From Dubosiella muris (lineage in GTDB: Bacteria > Bacillota_I > Bacilli_A > Erysipelotrichales > Erysipelotrichaceae), in assembly GCF_004793885.1 (NCBI RefSeq), contig NZ_SRYG01000003.1, forward strand, positions 1 to 64,000: a DNA stretch of 64,000 bases, in the 5' to 3' direction. Below, one piece after another: positions 8,448 through 17,131 of the stretch; within the stretch, counting starts at the first letter, position 1; every line of letters begins with the position of its first letter. Made by a program: the position numbers and the translations under genes. The notes beneath the pieces are model-generated. The model saw only the letters and a list, made by a program, of their open reading frames with translations, did no database searches and was not told where the DNA came from.

Positions 8448-8850
8448 ATGTTTCTACCTCCTTGAAATATGGATACACGATCGAAGACTCTGGCTGGATC
8501 GTGCCAACTGAAAAAAAAGAAAGCGCGTAAAAAACGAGCGCGTAAACGATATAAATTCGCACCAGCCCCAGCAAAACGCCAAGGATCCGGTCAAAAAGCG
8601 AAAGGATCCCTTGCCGCCGCGGCAGAAGCAGCGCCTGCACCATCGCGAGCGCGAGACGAATCAAACAAAAAACAATAAAAGAAGCCTGAAAAGCAATCGT
8701 TCCACGAACGACAAAATATCCGGTGAGCGCCAGCGACAAAAGCAGGCAGATGACATCGCACAACGGCCGAATAAACCCTTTGCGCCACGCCCCGATCAAG
8801 ACTGCCGCCCCAAACACAAGCAGCGCCAAATCAATTTCATGTATGGACAT
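8422..8850 (-). CDS. CvpA family membrane protein
   Basis: 142 aa with four hydrophobic segments. The N-terminus (IDLALLVFGAAVLIGAWRKGFIRPL) matches the CvpA/colicin V production family, which very often sits directly upstream of mutS2 in Firmicutes. The biochemical role is unclear, but in other bacteria it is linked to envelope stress and growth in bile. It opens the operon. A candidate promoter (TTTACA, 17 bp, TAGAAT) ends 6 nt before the ATG and no Shine-Dalgarno is visible, so the mRNA may be leaderless. Confidence 0.85.
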   Translation of the reverse strand: MSIHEIDLALLVFGAAVLIGAWRKGFIRPLCDVICLLLSLALTGYFVVRGTIAFQASFIVFCLIRLALAMVQALLLPRRQGILSLFDRILGVLLGLVRIYIVYALVFYALSFFSVGTIQPESSIVYPYFKEVETYVRQAIGV

Positions 8851-8913
8851 ACATCCATTCTAATCATTTCATCATAGTCTGTAAAGTTTTCCGGGATAGT
8901 GTATACTATGGTC
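8851..8913. promoter_or_regulatory. Divergent promoter region between cvpA and rnhC
   Basis: Minus strand (cvpA): TTTACA, 17 bp, TAGAAT, then 6 nt to ATG. Plus strand (rnhC): -10 TATACT (8902-8907), then 6 nt to the ATG at 8914, with no good -35. Neither start has a Shine-Dalgarno. Confidence 0.45.
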
Positions 8914-9768
8914 ATGCCTTCTATCACAAAAACGATGACCAAAGCGCAAATCGAAGCGCTGCGCGAGCGAATCGAGCCCCAGGCTCTTTCCGTCACCCGC
9001 CCCCCGTATACTTACTTTCAAATGAAACTCCCGTCTTTGACCATTACCGCCTACCAATCCGGCAAGGTCGTTTACCAGGGACAGGATGTGTCGTTTCTGG
9101 AACCATCCGAATCCTCCCGCGACGAGGAAACCTTTCCGCAGGCGGGAAGCGACGAAGTCGGAACCGGCGACTATTTCGGCCCTGTCGTGGTGGCCGCCTG
9201 CATTGTCAGCGCCCAGGCCGCGCCACGTTTACGGGCGCTAGGCATTCAGGATTCCAAGCAAATGGACGACACCCGGATTCGCGCCATCGCGCCCGAGGTA
9301 AAATCGCTTTGCCCTTATTCGCTGATGATCGTCAGCAATCCGAAATACAACGCCATTCACGCGCGCCACAACATGAACGCCATCAAAAGCCTGCTGCACA
9401 ATCAGGCGTACTTGAACTTAATGGACAAAGGCCACGAGCTTCCCGCCCTTTGCGTCGTGGATCAGTTCGCCAAGCCGGCGGTTTACTACCGCCACCTGGA
9501 AGGACAGCCGCGCGTGGTGCGCAACTTGACGTTCGAAACAAAAGCTGAAAACAAGTACCTCGCCGTCGCTTGCGCGAGCGTCCTTGCCCGCGCGGCTTTT
9601 TTGGACTATTTTGACAAAATGGCCGCGAAATACGATTTTCCTTTTGAAAAAGGCGCGGGACCGAAAGTTGATCAATGCGGGCGCCGCTTCGTGGAGCGCT
9701 ATGGATTCGAAAAGCTTGGCGAAGTCGCGAAAATGCACTTTAAAAACACAGAAAAGATCAGGAGCTGA
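8914..9768 (+). CDS. rnhC: Ribonuclease HIII
   Basis: 284 aa from ATG 8914. It has the N-terminal TBP-like substrate-binding domain typical of RNase HIII ([16 protein letters not shown]) and then the RNase HII/HIII catalytic domain ([20 protein letters not shown]), followed by DSKQMDD and the Asp of VVDQF. It cleaves the RNA strand of RNA-DNA hybrids. Start choice is uncertain: GTG 8899, ATG 8908, 8914 and 8935 are in frame and none has a Shine-Dalgarno. 8914 lies at the likely transcription start. The 3' end overlaps the convergent dCMP deaminase gene by 11 bp. Confidence 0.93.
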   Translation: MPSITKTMTKAQIEALRERIEPQALSVTRPPYTYFQMKLPSLTITAYQSGKVVYQGQDVSFLEPSESSRDEETFPQAGSDEVGTGDYFGPVVVAACIVSAQAAPRLRALGIQDSKQMDDTRIRAIAPEVKSLCPYSLMIVSNPKYNAIHARHNMNAIKSLLHNQAYLNLMDKGHELPALCVVDQFAKPAVYYRHLEGQPRVVRNLTFETKAENKYLAVACASVLARAAFLDYFDKMAAKYDFPFEKGAGPKVDQCGRRFVERYGFEKLGEVAKMHFKNTEKIRS

Positions 9769-9782
9769 CTTCCTGATCTTTT
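9752..9782. terminator. Bidirectional terminator containing both stop codons
   Basis: A perfect 12-bp stem (9752-9763 with 9771-9782) with a 7-nt loop. The stop codons of rnhC (9766-9768, in the loop) and of the convergent deaminase gene (9758-9760, in the stem) both lie inside it. Confidence 0.85.
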
Positions 9783-10258
9783 TTGACGGGTTCCACATTC
9801 ACCTTTAAGGCGTACGGCAGCCGGACAAGCTCGACTTGCGCATCTTTGAACATTTTCTTGCTTGCGACGTTGTTGGGTGTGCCGTCGTACTTGTCGTCTT
9901 CGTACACGACTTTCGAGATTCCCGACTGGATGATCGCCTTGGCGCACTCGTTGCACGGAAACAGCGACACATACAGCGTGCATCCTTTTAAATTTTGGAT
10001 GCTGTTGAGAATCGCGTTCAACTCGGCATGCACGACGTACGGATACTTCGTGTCCAAATATTCGCCTTCCCGCTCCCAGGAATACACGTCGTCGTCGCAC
10101 CCCATCGGGAATCCGTTGTAACCTAGGCCGACGATCCGTTTTTCCGGATTGACGATGCAGGCGCCGACCCGCGTGTTTGGATCTTTGCTGCGTAACGCGC
10201 TCAAGTGGGCGACCGCCATGAAATACTGGTCCCAGCTCAACACATCGTCGCGTTTCAT
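9758..10258 (-). CDS. comEB: dCMP deaminase (ComEB-type)
   Basis: 166 aa. Zinc-dependent deoxycytidylate deaminase that makes dUMP for thymidylate synthesis. Zinc and proton-shuttle motifs are intact: HAELNAILN (His and Glu) and PCNECA (two Cys), preceded by the family start [20 protein letters not shown]. Its ATG overlaps the end of the rluD-type gene (ATGA), so it closes the operon. Confidence 0.95.
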   Translation of the reverse strand: MKRDDVLSWDQYFMAVAHLSALRSKDPNTRVGACIVNPEKRIVGLGYNGFPMGCDDDVYSWEREGEYLDTKYPYVVHAELNAILNSIQNLKGCTLYVSLFPCNECAKAIIQSGISKVVYEDDKYDGTPNNVASKKMFKDAQVELVRLPYALKVNVEPVKKDQEVSS

Positions 10259-11172
10259 TCGATTTCCCCGCTTTCCAGCTTGTGGAGCACTTCTTTGAAA
10301 ATAGGCGGCTCTTCGGCTTCGAACCGCATTTTTTCACCTGTACGTGGATGGATGAATTCCAATGCGTACGCGTGCAGCAGCTGTCCATCGGTTTTTAACG
10401 TTTTGCGCGGCCCGTATTTGGGATCGCCAACGATTGGATGGTCGATATACTGCATGTGGACGCGGATTTGATGCGTCCGGCCGGTTTCCAGCGTGCATTG
10501 GATGTAGGCGTAGTTTTTAAAGTTTTCGAGTACCTCGAAATGCGTGATGGCCTCTTTCGAGTTTTTCGCGGTCACCGTCATGTTTTGACGGTTGCGCTCG
10601 TCCCGTCCGATGGGCGCGTTCACCGTTCCAAACGTGTGGGAAAACGGATGATGGACAATGGCTTTGTATTGCCGGTGCGCCGTCTTGGAAGCGAGCTGTT
10701 CCGAAAGCGAGGCGTGCGCCAAGTCGTTTTTACAGACGACAAGCAAGCCGCTCGTATCTTTGTCGATGCGGTGCACGATGCCAGGACGCATGACGCCGTT
10801 GATCCCGCTTAAATCTTTGCAGTGGAACATCAGCGCGTTGACCAGCGTACCCGAATAATGGCCGGGCGCGGGATGCACCACCATGCCCCTTGGCTTGTTG
10901 ATGACAAGAACGTCTTCGTCCTCGTACACGATATCCAGCGGAATATCCTCGGGTTTGACTTCGGTTTCTTCCATCGGGGCGCCCGAAACCGTAATTTGAT
11001 CCCCGGCTTTTACTTTATAGGACGCTTTTTCCAAAACCCCGTTCACGCGTACGGCTTCGCCGTCAAGCAAATCACGCGCCCGTTTGCGGGAAATATCGAG
11101 CAATGAGCAAAGCGCCTTGTCCAGCCGCTCGTCCACGCCTTTTTCTTCCACTAAAATTGTTTGTTCTTCCAT
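10255..11172 (-). CDS. rluD: Large-subunit rRNA pseudouridine synthase, RluD family
   Basis: 305 aa. An S4 RNA-binding domain occupies the N-terminus ([20 protein letters not shown]). The RsuA/RluA catalytic domain follows, with the active-site motif [16 protein letters not shown] around residue 130. It isomerises uridines in 23S rRNA. Of the several RluD-like paralogues in Firmicutes (YlyB, YjbO), YlyB usually follows lspA exactly as here. It overlaps lspA by 22 bp. Confidence 0.93.
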   Translation of the reverse strand: MEEQTILVEEKGVDERLDKALCSLLDISRKRARDLLDGEAVRVNGVLEKASYKVKAGDQITVSGAPMEETEVKPEDIPLDIVYEDEDVLVINKPRGMVVHPAPGHYSGTLVNALMFHCKDLSGINGVMRPGIVHRIDKDTSGLLVVCKNDLAHASLSEQLASKTAHRQYKAIVHHPFSHTFGTVNAPIGRDERNRQNMTVTAKNSKEAITHFEVLENFKNYAYIQCTLETGRTHQIRVHMQYIDHPIVGDPKYGPRKTLKTDGQLLHAYALEFIHPRTGEKMRFEAEEPPIFKEVLHKLESGEIE

Positions 11173-11651
11173 GATTTCTGCTCCTTATACTCATCGACAA
11201 GATAGACGATCACCAGCATCGCGAAGCCTACGCTAATGCAAATATCCGCGATATTGAACACGGGAAATCCCCAGCCGAAAAAATAAAAGCTGAAAAAATC
11301 CACGACATAGCCCAGCGCCATCCGGTCGATAAAGTTGCCGACGGCGCCCGCGAAAATGACAGTCAGGCAAAACTGGATCTTGCGATCCTTGGTGTGATAA
11401 AAATAATAGGCGATCGCCACCAGGGCGGCGATGGTCAAAACCGCGAAAAACGGTTTTCCATAGCCTTCGAAAATGCTGAAGCCCGCGCCCGTGTTTTGCA
11501 CGTAGGTAATATAAAAAAAGTTCTTAATCACCTCAATCGACTCGTGCAGCTTCATGCGGCTCGCGATCGCGAATTTCGTGCACTGATCCAGCGCGACGAG
11601 CACGACAAGCAAAATGCCGGACGCGAGCGAAGCCTTTGTATGTTCCTTCAT
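11151..11651 (-). CDS. lspA: Lipoprotein signal peptidase (SPase II)
   Basis: 166 aa with four membrane segments. The two catalytic Asp motifs of the family are present: GNFIDRM and FNIADICI, plus the NTGAGFSIF box. It removes signal peptides from prolipoproteins such as the PrsA-like and GH5 lipoproteins in this window. An AGGAGG site precedes the ATG; it is 9 nt after the UbiB-like gene. Confidence 0.95.
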   Translation of the reverse strand: MKEHTKASLASGILLVVLVALDQCTKFAIASRMKLHESIEVIKNFFYITYVQNTGAGFSIFEGYGKPFFAVLTIAALVAIAYYFYHTKDRKIQFCLTVIFAGAVGNFIDRMALGYVVDFFSFYFFGWGFPVFNIADICISVGFAMLVIVYLVDEYKEQKSWKNKQF

Positions 11652-11660
11652 AAATTCCTC

Positions 11661-13259
11661 CTAAAATGGTTTGTTTTTCTGATGCAGGAACAACATCTTC
11701 ACGAACAGCCACAGACTCATTCCAAACGCGATCAGAAATCCAAAAACGCCCAGCAGCGGAATGCCTAGCAGCTTTGGATGCATATTCGTCGTGCAAATGA
11801 CGCTGGACCCCAGCAAAAGCGAGGCAATCAAAATACAAACGACGATTCGGTTGATCATTCGATCCAAATTGGCCAGCGGCACTTCGGATCCGAGTAAATT
11901 CAAATTGACTTTCAGCTGGCCCTTTTGAAGCGCCTCCATCAAGTGTTTCGCGTGAATCGGCAGCTCGATGGAATCCTCCCCGGCCTCCACCGCTTTGACG
12001 AGCATGGATTTCAGCTTCCGGTTCCAGTTGATATTCAGCAGTTCCATTTCATACGACGACAGCACTTGCATGATGTTCGTTTTTGGATCCAGCACGCGCA
12101 TCGTTCCTTCAATCGTGATCAAGGAGCGCGCCAGCATGGAAATGCCTTTGGGCAGCATAATGGCGTATTGATGGCAAATGGCGAACATTTCCTGCACCAT
12201 TTGCGGCAAATTGATGTCCGACAGCGACATATTGATGTACTTATTCATGAACCGGTCCATTTCCACGGTGAATTTGGCGTGGTCGATTTCCTTATTGGAT
12301 GTTCCCAGCGTCAAAATCGTTTCGACAAGCAGCGCGCTGTCCCGGTTGACGAGCGAGCGGACGCCCTGCTTCATCAAGTCGCGGTCCCGGGGCGTGAGTT
12401 CTCCCATCATGCCGAAGTCGATCCAGACGATTTTTCCTTCGTCGATCCGCAAGTTGCCGGCGTGCGGATCCGCGTGGAAAAAGCCCACATCAATGATTTG
12501 GTTGACGTAGTTGTACGCCAGCTTTTCGCAAATCTCGGAACGCGCGTACCCTTCTTTATCCAACGTCACGATGTCGTCGATTTCAATGCCGCCAATGTAC
12601 TCCATGACGAGAACGTGGCTTGTCGTATAGGCGTCGACAATCGTTGGTGCGCCAATGTATTGCACATCCGCGTACATTTCTTTAAACCGTTTGGCGCTGG
12701 CGGCTTCATGCCGAAAATCCATCTCCTGCTGGGCGGTTGTCCAAAACTCGTCTACGACCGTGTCCATGTCGACAATCGAAGTCAGCGTTTCCGACAAATT
12801 CAGGATTTTGACCGCTTTGCGAATGAGTTCGACGTCTTCCTCCATTTCCTTGTAAATCCCCGGCCTTTGGACTTTGATCACGACTTTTCGTCCGTCTTTC
12901 AGCGTCGCGGCGTGCACTTGCGCGATGGAAGCCGAGCCGAGCGGAACCTCGTCAATCGTTTCGAAAATCTCGCTTGGCGCCTGGCGGTACTGGGATTCCA
13001 GCACTTCCAAAATCGTTTCGTACGGAAGCGGCGTGACGCTGGAGCGCAGCTTTACGAGTTCCTCGCAATACCGTTGGGAAAATACGTCTTGCCGGGTGGA
13101 CATGATTTGTCCGATTTTGACATACGTCGGCCCAAGATCCTCTAAAATCAGCCGAAGCTTCACCGGATCCATTCCCTTTTGGATGTGATGCTTGCGCAAA
13201 ATGGAAACGATTTGCTTGAAGCGTTTCCAGCTCGACCCTTGGTTTTTGGACGAGCTCAT
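11661..13259 (-). CDS. UbiB/AarF (ABC1) family atypical kinase
   Basis: 532 aa. It shows the ABC1 hallmarks: KxGQ motif (YVKIGQIMSTR), GSASIAQVHAATL, VQRPG, then the kinase-like HADPHAGNLR and WIDFGMMG, and two C-terminal membrane segments (about 465-520). Members support isoprenoid-quinone or lipid metabolism in other organisms, with ATPase rather than protein-kinase activity; the role in an anaerobic Firmicute is unknown. The start codon overlaps the stop of the 54-aa gene (ATGA). Confidence 0.9.
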   Translation of the reverse strand: MSSSKNQGSSWKRFKQIVSILRKHHIQKGMDPVKLRLILEDLGPTYVKIGQIMSTRQDVFSQRYCEELVKLRSSVTPLPYETILEVLESQYRQAPSEIFETIDEVPLGSASIAQVHAATLKDGRKVVIKVQRPGIYKEMEEDVELIRKAVKILNLSETLTSIVDMDTVVDEFWTTAQQEMDFRHEAASAKRFKEMYADVQYIGAPTIVDAYTTSHVLVMEYIGGIEIDDIVTLDKEGYARSEICEKLAYNYVNQIIDVGFFHADPHAGNLRIDEGKIVWIDFGMMGELTPRDRDLMKQGVRSLVNRDSALLVETILTLGTSNKEIDHAKFTVEMDRFMNKYINMSLSDINLPQMVQEMFAICHQYAIMLPKGISMLARSLITIEGTMRVLDPKTNIMQVLSSYEMELLNINWNRKLKSMLVKAVEAGEDSIELPIHAKHLMEALQKGQLKVNLNLLGSEVPLANLDRMINRIVVCILIASLLLGSSVICTTNMHPKLLGIPLLGVFGFLIAFGMSLWLFVKMLFLHQKNKPF

Positions 13260-13420
13260 TGTTCTTCATCCTTGATCGTTCGGTGGAGCGGCTGGTTGAG
13301 GGAGGATTCCTTTTCCAGCGCGATGCGCAGGATCCGTCCGGACGCGTCCACGAGCTCGCGCGTAATCGCGATTTGTTTTTTTAAAATGGTTTCTATCGTT
13401 GTTTTATTTCCTTTACACAT
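13256..13420 (-). CDS. Small helical protein (54 aa) upstream of the UbiB-like gene
   Basis: 54 aa, charged and amphipathic, probably one or two helices (TIETILKKQIAITRELVDA). I do not recognise a family. Supported as real by the ATGA overlap with the downstream kinase gene and by codon usage matching its neighbours. The frame is open 27 codons further upstream, but ATG 13420 has TACAAT 6 nt before it and no Shine-Dalgarno, so a leaderless start there is likely. Small helical partners next to UbiB homologues occur in other genomes, which hints at a joint role. Confidence 0.6.
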   Translation of the reverse strand: MCKGNKTTIETILKKQIAITRELVDASGRILRIALEKESSLNQPLHRTIKDEEQ

Positions 13421-13484
13421 GGACTTATTGTACCACTTCTTTCGCTTTTTTCGCCACCACAAACCTGTGTTTGCCTCCCATAGG

Positions 13485-13508
13485 AAAAAACCTCGATTCA
13501 TCGAGGTT
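13485..13508 (-). terminator. Terminator of the leucine-rich-repeat gene
   Basis: Stem AACCTCGA/TCGAGGTT (13489-13496 with 13501-13508) with a 4-nt loop and a minus-strand T run (13485-13490). It begins at the stop codon of the gene. Confidence 0.8.
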
Positions 13509-14950
13509 TAATCGGTAAATTTATCGTAAAATTCCATACTTTCCAGCACGGATGTGTCCGCGATTGGATTGTCGTCCAGACGAAGAGCCTCCAGCAGCTT
13601 CAAATCCTTGAGCGGCGACACGTCGGTGATGTAGTTGGCTTTCAAAGTCAGCGAGCGCAAGTACTTCAAGTCGGCCAGCGGCGTCAAATCGGTAATGGCG
13701 TTGTGGTCCAGACGCAAATACGATACGTATTCGAGATGCTTCAGCGGCTTCAAGTCGCGGATCACATTGTTGTAGAGGTCGATGATGCACAAATTCTCCA
13801 GGTCCTTCAATGGCGAGATGTCGTGCACGTCGTTGTTTTCCAGCGACAGGATCGCCAGATTTTTCATATCTTTCAAACACTCGATGTCGCGGACCTGATT
13901 GCGTCCAATGTTGAGTTCGACGATGTTTTTATCGTGCTTGAGCACTTCGATGTCCGTGATCCGGTTCGTGAACAAATCCAGGCTTTCCAGTTTGTGCGCG
14001 TCTTTGAGAAAGTCGATGTTCGTCAGCTGGCAAAACTCGGCTTTCAGGGTTTCCAGATTTTTCACGTTGTAAAACTTGTCGACGTCGTGCAAATCGTTTT
14101 TCGACACGTTCAGGGCGCATAGCTTCTTCATGTGGTTGAGCAGCGGCAAATCGTGGAATCCGGTTTGCTCCATGGACAGCTCCTCCATCTTTGGCAGGTT
14201 TTTCAAGAAATCAAAGCTGTCCGGCGTATTGTAGTTCATGTTCAGCTTGCGCAGCGAAGGGAACTGCTCGAGAATCGTATAGTCTTTTAAGTACGGACAA
14301 TTCGACACATTGAGCTCCTTCAGGTCTTTCATCGCCAGCAGCGGGGAAATATCGCTCATTAAATTCGTCGCCAGATTCAAGCTTTCCAAATGGGACAAAT
14401 ACGTTAAATCGTCAATGTTGAAACGGCGCATTCCGGACATGTCCAGCTTTTTCAAGTCTTTCAGCGTTCCCAGCAAAGAATAGTTGAATGGTCCGTTTTC
14501 GGTGTTGATATTGAGCTGCTGCAGCTTTTTGCAGTGGATGATGTATTCGAGCGAGTCGATCTTGGCCCGTTTCAGGTCAAGCACTTCCAGGTGCAGCATT
14601 CCCGCGATGCTCGAAATATCCATCGTGTACAAATTATTTCTGGAAATGTTGAGTTTTTTCAGCTGGCGGAACCCGTGCAGCGCCTGAATGTCCCGCAGCT
14701 GGTTGCTCGACACGTCGAGCGTCAGCACGTTGCGAAGATCGCGTATCGGCTCAAGCGACTGAATCGAGTTTCCCGACGCATCCAGATATTCCAGGTTTTC
14801 CGCGTATTCCAAACCTTCCAGCGATTTGATTTCCATATCCGGAACTTCCAGATGAATGAGCCCGGTCATCATTTCGGGGGTGAGCTCTTCCGGTGTCGTT
14901 CGAAGATTGCGCGCCACGGCATCACGCAGGGCTTCATCTTTGATGAACAT
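13508..14950 (-). CDS. Cytoplasmic leucine-rich-repeat protein (internalin-type LRRs)
   Basis: 480 aa from ATG 14950, chosen because an AGGAGG site lies just upstream at 14961-14966. A short N-terminal cap (FIKDEALRDAVARNL...TPEEL) is followed by nearly twenty 22-residue LRRs of the bacterial LxxLxxLxLxxNxIxDIxPL type to the C-terminus. There is no signal peptide, membrane segment or anchor, unlike internalins. It presumably acts as an intracellular protein-binding scaffold. It is monocistronic, with a TATAAT at 14985-14990 and a terminator at the stop codon. Confidence 0.85.
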   Translation of the reverse strand: MFIKDEALRDAVARNLRTTPEELTPEMMTGLIHLEVPDMEIKSLEGLEYAENLEYLDASGNSIQSLEPIRDLRNVLTLDVSSNQLRDIQALHGFRQLKKLNISRNNLYTMDISSIAGMLHLEVLDLKRAKIDSLEYIIHCKKLQQLNINTENGPFNYSLLGTLKDLKKLDMSGMRRFNIDDLTYLSHLESLNLATNLMSDISPLLAMKDLKELNVSNCPYLKDYTILEQFPSLRKLNMNYNTPDSFDFLKNLPKMEELSMEQTGFHDLPLLNHMKKLCALNVSKNDLHDVDKFYNVKNLETLKAEFCQLTNIDFLKDAHKLESLDLFTNRITDIEVLKHDKNIVELNIGRNQVRDIECLKDMKNLAILSLENNDVHDISPLKDLENLCIIDLYNNVIRDLKPLKHLEYVSYLRLDHNAITDLTPLADLKYLRSLTLKANYITDVSPLKDLKLLEALRLDDNPIADTSVLESMEFYDKFTD

Positions 14951-15126
14951 AAAAAATATACCTCCTGTATTGTTTGTTGCTTCTATTATAAAGCTTTTTT
15001 TTGGCGATTGCATTCTTATGTCATGCGATGTTGGTTTTTTCGAATTTATGCTATACTTTTCTTGTTATTAGCGTCTGATTGTGTTTTTCCACCTATAACA
15101 TTTCTCCAACGATTTTTAAAATTTGT
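14951..15126. promoter_or_regulatory. Divergent intergenic region upstream of the LRR and csp genes
   Basis: Contains the LRR ribosome binding site (14961-14966) and a minus-strand TATAAT (14985-14990) with only a weak -35. On the plus strand, TTGGTT (15031) and TATACT (15052) are 15 bp apart, a suboptimal spacing. The main csp promoter follows at 15127. No further gene is visible. Confidence 0.4.
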
Positions 15127-15155
15127 TTGACTCTATGTTATAGAAAACGTATAAT
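15127..15155 (+). promoter_or_regulatory. Promoter of the cold-shock gene
   Basis: -35 TTGACT (15127-15132), 17-bp spacer, perfect -10 TATAAT (15150-15155). Transcription should begin near 15162, leaving a 5' UTR of about 94 nt. Confidence 0.75.
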
Positions 15156-15161
15156 TAACAT

Positions 15162-15255
15162 AGGGATAGCCTTATCATCCAAAAAAGCAGTCGGTATTGT
15201 TGACGTGCCGCGCCTGCTTTGCGGACCGATCGAGGCACGTCCAGGGGGTTATACT
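15162..15255 (+). promoter_or_regulatory. Structured 5' UTR of the cold-shock mRNA
   Basis: The long leader contains an 8-bp stem (GACGTGCC 15202-15209 with GGCACGTC 15234-15241) that ends one base before the ribosome binding site AGGGGG (15243-15248). Cold-shock genes in other bacteria have long leaders that refold with temperature; this leader has the layout for such control, but that is an inference. Confidence 0.45.
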
Positions 15256-15468
15256 ATGAACACAGGTAAAGTAAAATGGTTTAATGCTGAAAAAGGGTAT
15301 GGATTCATTACCGGCGAAGACGGAAAAGACATTTTCGTTCATTACTCTTCGATCAACGCGGATGGATACAAAACTCTCGAAGAAGGTCAGACCGTTACTT
15401 ACGACGTGGTTGAAAGCAACCGCGGACAGCAGGCCAGCAAGGTCACTGTAGTTAGCACGACTGCGTAA
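15256..15468 (+). CDS. csp: Cold-shock protein (CspA/CspB family)
   Basis: 70 aa single cold-shock domain with both RNA-binding motifs: RNP1 KGYGFIT and RNP2 DIFVHYSSI. The start [17 protein letters not shown] is canonical. It is a nucleic-acid chaperone that melts mRNA structure. It has its own strong promoter, a structured leader and a terminator. Confidence 0.97.
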   Translation: MNTGKVKWFNAEKGYGFITGEDGKDIFVHYSSINADGYKTLEEGQTVTYDVVESNRGQQASKVTVVSTTA

Positions 15469-15499
15469 GCGACGAACGATCAATATCAGCAGTCAACAG

Positions 15500-15527
15500 G
15501 CGCATGGATTCACTTCATGCGCTTTTT
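15500..15527 (+). terminator. Terminator of the cold-shock gene
   Basis: Stem GCGCATG/CATGCGC (15500-15506 with 15516-15522) with a 9-nt loop and TTTTT. The HD-domain gene begins 26 nt later and has no obvious promoter, so it may depend on read-through. Confidence 0.75.
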
Positions 15528-15553
15528 CTTATCAGAAGGAGAAGAGAACAAGG

Positions 15554-16015
15554 ATGGAACGTTACAACAAAGTCAAAGACCACGTTTACGGCACGTATCA
15601 CAAAATAAACAACGAGCTTTTACGCACCGCGGCTTTTCTGCATACGAACAGTGTCGACAACTGCATTACCCTGCTCGCCATATCCCGGAACCTGCCCGTC
15701 GAGCTGGCGAAGATCGCGGCGCTGCTGCACGATTTCGCCCAGTACGCCCAAAACTGCCCCCACAAAGACCACGCCCGGCTGTCTTCGCTGTACGCCCACC
15801 AGTATTTGGAGCAGTCCGGCTTGTTCAAGATGCGCGAAATCGACGAAATCGGCTATATGATCGGCCAGCATTCCTACAAAAACCATATTGACTCGCCGAT
15901 GTGCGAGCTGCTCAAGGACGCCGACGTGCTCGCCCGTTTTCTGGAGGATCCCTACCAGACGTTTTCCGGCGCGAAAAAAGAGCGCCTGCTCAATGCATGC
16001 GCTGATTTAAACTAA
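15554..16015 (+). CDS. HD domain phosphohydrolase
   Basis: 153 aa. It carries the HD-superfamily metal motifs: an early His (AFLHTNSV), the HD pair in AALLHDFAQYAQ, His residues around CPHKDH and GQHSYKNH, and the final Asp in LKDADVLARF. This is the layout of small YedJ-like or nucleotide-acting phosphohydrolases; substrate unknown. AGAAGGAG lies 12 nt before the ATG. Its stop overlaps that of the convergent gene by 4 bp, with no terminator between them. Confidence 0.85.
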   Translation: MERYNKVKDHVYGTYHKINNELLRTAAFLHTNSVDNCITLLAISRNLPVELAKIAALLHDFAQYAQNCPHKDHARLSSLYAHQYLEQSGLFKMREIDEIGYMIGQHSYKNHIDSPMCELLKDADVLARFLEDPYQTFSGAKKERLLNACADLN

Positions 16016-17076
16016 TTCATAAATTCATGAAACGTGACATAATGCAGTTCGACTTTCGGGTCGAGCTGCTTTTTGATTTGCGCGAACGCCTTTTCGAACC
16101 CTTCCGGATCAAACACGATCCAGTCGATGTAGGAAAAGCTTTTTCCCATCGCGCCGCCAATGACCTTGCCTAAATTGAGCTTGGACATCGAAGCGTCCAG
16201 CTGTTTGGAAAGTTCCTGCCGAAACAGCGCGTTGTCCTTTCCCGCGAAAGGATTGGCGTAATACATGTATCCGTACTCGCCTTCTTTGGCTTTCAAGTCG
16301 AGCAGGACGTCGTTTTTTTCGCCCAGCGTTTCTTCCACAAGCATCGGATGGGTGGTAAAGATGATTTTCATATCCTTGCGCAGCGCGTCGTGGGCAAAAT
16401 CCTGATTAGGCTCGTAAATCGAGTAAATATCAAGAGGCGAGTCGTACTCTTTCCAATGGTCCTTTTCAACGGTTTGCGCGATCAAGTTGTAAAAATCGAC
16501 GAGGTTGCAGAAGTTTTTCGAATCTTCCGGTGCCGTCAGCGGCTCCACGCGGTCAATGTACGCTTCGTAATCCGTCTGCCCAATCGCCAGCTCCAGCAAA
16601 TACATGCTCATTTCTTTTGTGTACTCGTCGTTTTCAATGAGCTGGTAGCCCGGGCAGTACACCCGGGTGCTAAACGTTTGCGTTTCCGGATGGACTTCGT
16701 AAAACACCAGAAAATCGACGAGGGTGTACGTTTCGTCCTTGATTTGCACGGCCGCCTCGATCGCCTTTTGCGAGAGTGGCTGCAAAACCGCGTTAATGCG
16801 CCATGACGCTTTGACGTTGTCCGGCGCCATCATTTTGATGCGCTGGGCGATGTACTGGCTTGTTTTGTTGGGACCGGGGTCGATCGTCATCTCAAAGTCC
16901 TCGCTGACGTCCTCGACGAAAAAACTGCATCCGCTAATCGCGTTGACTTCCTCGTTCAGTCCTCCCACGATTTCATTGATCCGTTCATAATTTTTATCTT
17001 TGAGCGCCTGTTCGAGATTGGATTGCTCGTCTTCGAACCGCTCCCAGAATTTTCGAATATTTGTGATCACACTCAT
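16012..17076 (-). CDS. Conserved-looking hypothetical protein, family not recognised
   Basis: 354 aa, acidic, soluble, with no signal or membrane segment. A helical N-terminus (NIRKFWERFEDEQSNLEQAL) precedes mixed alpha/beta sequence rich in Tyr and Phe, with no catalytic motif that I can identify. Weak resemblance in style to DUF695-type proteins of gut bacteria, not enough to assign. The ribosome binding site is TGGAGA. It lies 55 nt downstream of the formyl-THF cyclo-ligase gene and may be the tail of the suf transcript. Confidence 0.65.
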   Translation of the reverse strand: MSVITNIRKFWERFEDEQSNLEQALKDKNYERINEIVGGLNEEVNAISGCSFFVEDVSEDFEMTIDPGPNKTSQYIAQRIKMMAPDNVKASWRINAVLQPLSQKAIEAAVQIKDETYTLVDFLVFYEVHPETQTFSTRVYCPGYQLIENDEYTKEMSMYLLELAIGQTDYEAYIDRVEPLTAPEDSKNFCNLVDFYNLIAQTVEKDHWKEYDSPLDIYSIYEPNQDFAHDALRKDMKIIFTTHPMLVEETLGEKNDVLLDLKAKEGEYGYMYYANPFAGKDNALFRQELSKQLDASMSKLNLGKVIGGAMGKSFSYIDWIVFDPEGFEKAFAQIKKQLDPKVELHYVTFHEFMN

Positions 17077-17131
17077 ACTTGTTCTCCAGTTTCTTTTTTT
17101 GATTATCTCATGATTTTTCCCATTCGTCAGC

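Noticed and set aside
15079-15255. Longer cold-shock protein starting upstream of ATG 15256
   Set aside because: The promoter -10 (15150-15155) and leader lie inside that stretch, and the family start [10 protein letters not shown] with AGGGGG upstream fits ATG 15256.
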